From contig JACZZP010000003.1 of the NCBI GenBank assembly GCA_015183035.1, positions 744,001-808,000 of the forward strand: a DNA stretch of 64,000 nucleotides, in the 5' to 3' direction. The translations under genes and the position numbers were made by a program. The stretch is from Meloidogyne chitwoodi. Lineage: Eukaryota; Nematoda; Chromadorea; Rhabditida; Meloidogynidae. Below are positions 61,704 to 64,000 of this stretch, piece by piece; positions within the stretch are counted from its first letter, which is position 1; each line of letters begins with the position of its first letter. The notes under the pieces were generated by a model. That model had not been told where the DNA came from. It saw only the letters and a program-made list of their open reading frames with translations, and searched no databases.

Positions 61704-64000
61704 ATGTCAACAGAAGATGATCAGTTTTTGGTTGATGGTCGACCTATACATGAACTTAAAGTAGTAGAATTGCGAAAAGAACTTGAAATTCGTAATTTGC
61801 CAAAATCTGGTAATAAAAAAGAATTGGTTGATCGTCTACTTAATTTTTTGAGAGAAGAACAAGAAGAATTAATTAAACAACAACAAACACTTCAGGAAGA
61901 AAGCAATCAAGAAAATAAACAACAATCACCAACGGTAGTTAAATATTTTAAATATTTATTACAAATTTTAAACTTCTTTTTAGACTACTCCTATCTTACC
62001 AGATATGGTCAGTCAGTATTTAGTACAACAACAAATTCAACTTGAAGCGGCTAAGCGTGATGCCGGTAAGAAGAAAGAAAAGAGTGGATCGTTTTTATAA
62101 CAAAAATGAGAAAGGGAGGGAACAAACTGCTTTTAATTCATTCCCACGCTTTTCTAATCGATTGCCACATTTTGTAAAATGACCAAAAAACGAATTGGAT
62201 TTATGTTTTTTGACTTTTTTACAAAACTTTGGCGAACTTAAATTTAATAATTTAGTTTTATTGATTTGCTTTAATTTGGACTTTTGAGTCAATATTGTTT
62301 CGAATTTAATTTTTATAAACTATTTAAACTTCAAGATAAGATTCGTGCTTCATCATCATACGATTCAACGTCCAGTACTACTTTTCCGTCACAAATGGTA
62401 CAGCAAGAAATAGATCAACAAATAACTGGCCATGAGCCGGATAAGACAGAACATTTTCCTCAAGAACATGATATTAACGAATTTGTGCCTGATGAGCCGT
62501 CTGTTAGTCTTCAGGAACAGATGGTGGAATCAATTGAACCTTATTTACAACAGACTGAGGCTGTTGATGAGGTTTTTTTATAATTTTTTTCTCGCTTTAA
62601 TAAAAATTATTTTTAGATAGTTCAAGATAACTCGCAACAAGAGATTAATTCAAATGACGAAAACGAAGAGTCAGAAGTTGATGACAAAGCACAGCCTTCA
62701 ACAGAATCTTCTGCTAATGATGAAGGTTTTGATGATATTAAGGGTGATGATGAAGATACAATGCCAGCTGCCGAAGAAGGTATAATTATCATTCCGCCAG
62801 TAGTTGCTAAAGACGAGGAATCTGATGTTGAGGTTTTTTTTTAATTATTTTAGTTTAAATTAATTTTTAAAATATATAGGTTGTAAGTAAAAAGGAAAAT
62901 TCTGAATATGATGAAGAAGAATGTGATGATGTTGTTGATGATTCTGGAAAACGTAGAAGGAAGGATTTATCTTCTTTTGAAGAAAAAGAACTTGAGAGAG
63001 ATTTTGAAGAAAATAAAAATATTAATGAAAACAATCAAAAGGGAAGTGATGGTGAAAAATTATTTGAGAAAGATCAATTCGCTCCTCAGACCGTTTCTAC
63101 TCCTCAACAGATCTCTTCCAGTTTTGAATCAAGAAGGACAGAACGAAGACGTTCTTCTACTATTTTAGCTAGTGTTGAAATGTTGGAATCAAGCAGACCA
63201 CCCCTTGAACAACAACAAAAAGAACAAGAGGAAATCACACCTGATGGCTTTGTGAGAAAAAGGGCTGCATCTCCAGCAAGGTTTTTTTAAAATTAATTTT
63301 TCTTAACTCTTCGTAACTAAAATTATTCTCTTTAGAAATTCGCCTTCTCGTTGGATACACATTCGAGGTCTTAAACGCCCATATACTCAACGTGCGTTGC
63401 TAGATTTGCTTGGTAAGTTTGGTACAGTTGATGAAAATTCTTTTTGGATTGATTCTATTAAGAGCAACTGCATTGTGACGGTTAGTTTTTTTTAAAGTTT
63501 TTTAGCAATTAGTTTTTAAATTTTTAGTATGACACAGTTGAGCAAGCTGAATTTGCTCGAGAGCGTCTTCACAATGTTATATGGCCAATTGCTAGTACTG
63601 ATTCACTTTGTCTTGAATTTTCTACAGACGAAAAGGTTTATTTAAATTTTTTAAAAATTGTGAAATCATAAAATGTTTTTTTAGCTTAAACGAAGGCAAT
63701 CTGAAGAAGAGCAAAATGAACCAACATTAAGATTCCGTGGAAGTGGCACATTCGATTCTTTGCAAGAAACTGGAGGAAGGAGTGGGTTTGGAGGTCTTAC
63801 AATTGTAGTGGATAATCGGGTATATTTAATTGTTAAATATTTATATTTTTTAAATTATTTTAAAGCATCCAATTTCACCTTCTGGACCTCAAGTTCATAT
63901 TCAACACGAGAAGGAACAGCAAAAAGAAGCAGAAATTCGAAAGCGTAAAGGTTTTAAAGATTTTGTTTTAAATAATTATTTTATATTTTAGCAGAAGAAT
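61704..64000 (+). CDS. acin-1: Acinus (ACIN1) orthologue, 5' part; runs off the window
   Basis: Acinus is a nuclear RNA-binding component of the exon-junction-associated ASAP/PSAP complex in splicing. Start MSTEDDQFLVDG. An N-terminal SAP DNA-binding domain lies at about residues 13-47 (LKVVELRKELEIRNLPKSGN then KKELVDRLLNFL). Next come LPDMVSQYLVQQQIQLEAAK, long acidic exons (62330-63290) rich in Asp/Glu with GKRRRKDLSSF and TERRRSSTI, then the RRM-like domain WIHIRGLKRPYTQRALLDLL, FWIDSIKSNCIVTYDTVEQA and VIWPIASTDSLCLEF (63350-63640), and a charged tail starting KEQQKEAEIRKRKA. SAP plus this RRM with WIDSIKS is diagnostic of acinus. The RNPS1/SAP18-binding region and RS-rich end would lie beyond 64000. 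Introns are short and frames intact. Confidence 0.92.

Overview
The window is nuclear DNA of a eukaryote, most likely a tylenchid (clade IV) nematode close to root-knot nematodes (Meloidogyne). The evidence is very AT-rich DNA, genes cut by many tiny AT-rich introns (about 35-80 bp, GT...AG), and proteins that read as nematode orthologues. Assignment to Meloidogyne is inference from style and gene content.

Left half (1-31689): an uninterrupted satellite array with a 133-bp monomer and no genes. Near its left side six near-identical copies of a 488-533 bp foldback (MITE-like) element all sit at the same position in the monomer, flanked by the same 8-bp duplication. Further right, point variants recur every 14 monomers (1862 bp), a higher-order repeat.

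31690-36360: a rearranged patchwork. The satellite stops exactly at a hAT-like terminus (31690). Then come transposon-like debris and palindromic GGTCA repeats. A 590-bp inverted duplicate of the 5' end of the M16 peptidase gene (whose parent copy lies at 43928-44517) is fused directly to the 3' half of a RAD54 gene that carries a frameshift. One RAD54 intron holds a decayed relative of the foldback element. A 657-bp inverted-repeat element with a second element nested inside follows.

36600-64000: gene-dense. Plus strand: a possible 68-aa CxxC zinc protein (36746-36997), a possible small secreted peptide (59981-60130), an intron-containing tRNA-Val(AAC) (61143-61227), and the 5' part of acinus (61704 to the window edge). 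Minus strand, in transcription order from right to left: an Arkadia-like RING-H2 ubiquitin ligase, prefoldin subunit 3, a full-length P-glycoprotein with two alternative first exons, an M16-family metallopeptidase like C. elegans C05D11.1, and exocyst Sec5 lacking its N-terminal part. I see no functional pathway linking these neighbours; they look like ordinary housekeeping and transport genes. The unusual part is the satellite/foldback array and the breakpoint cluster beside it, where two conserved genes (RAD54 and Sec5) have lost their 5' portions on either side of the intact M16 gene.
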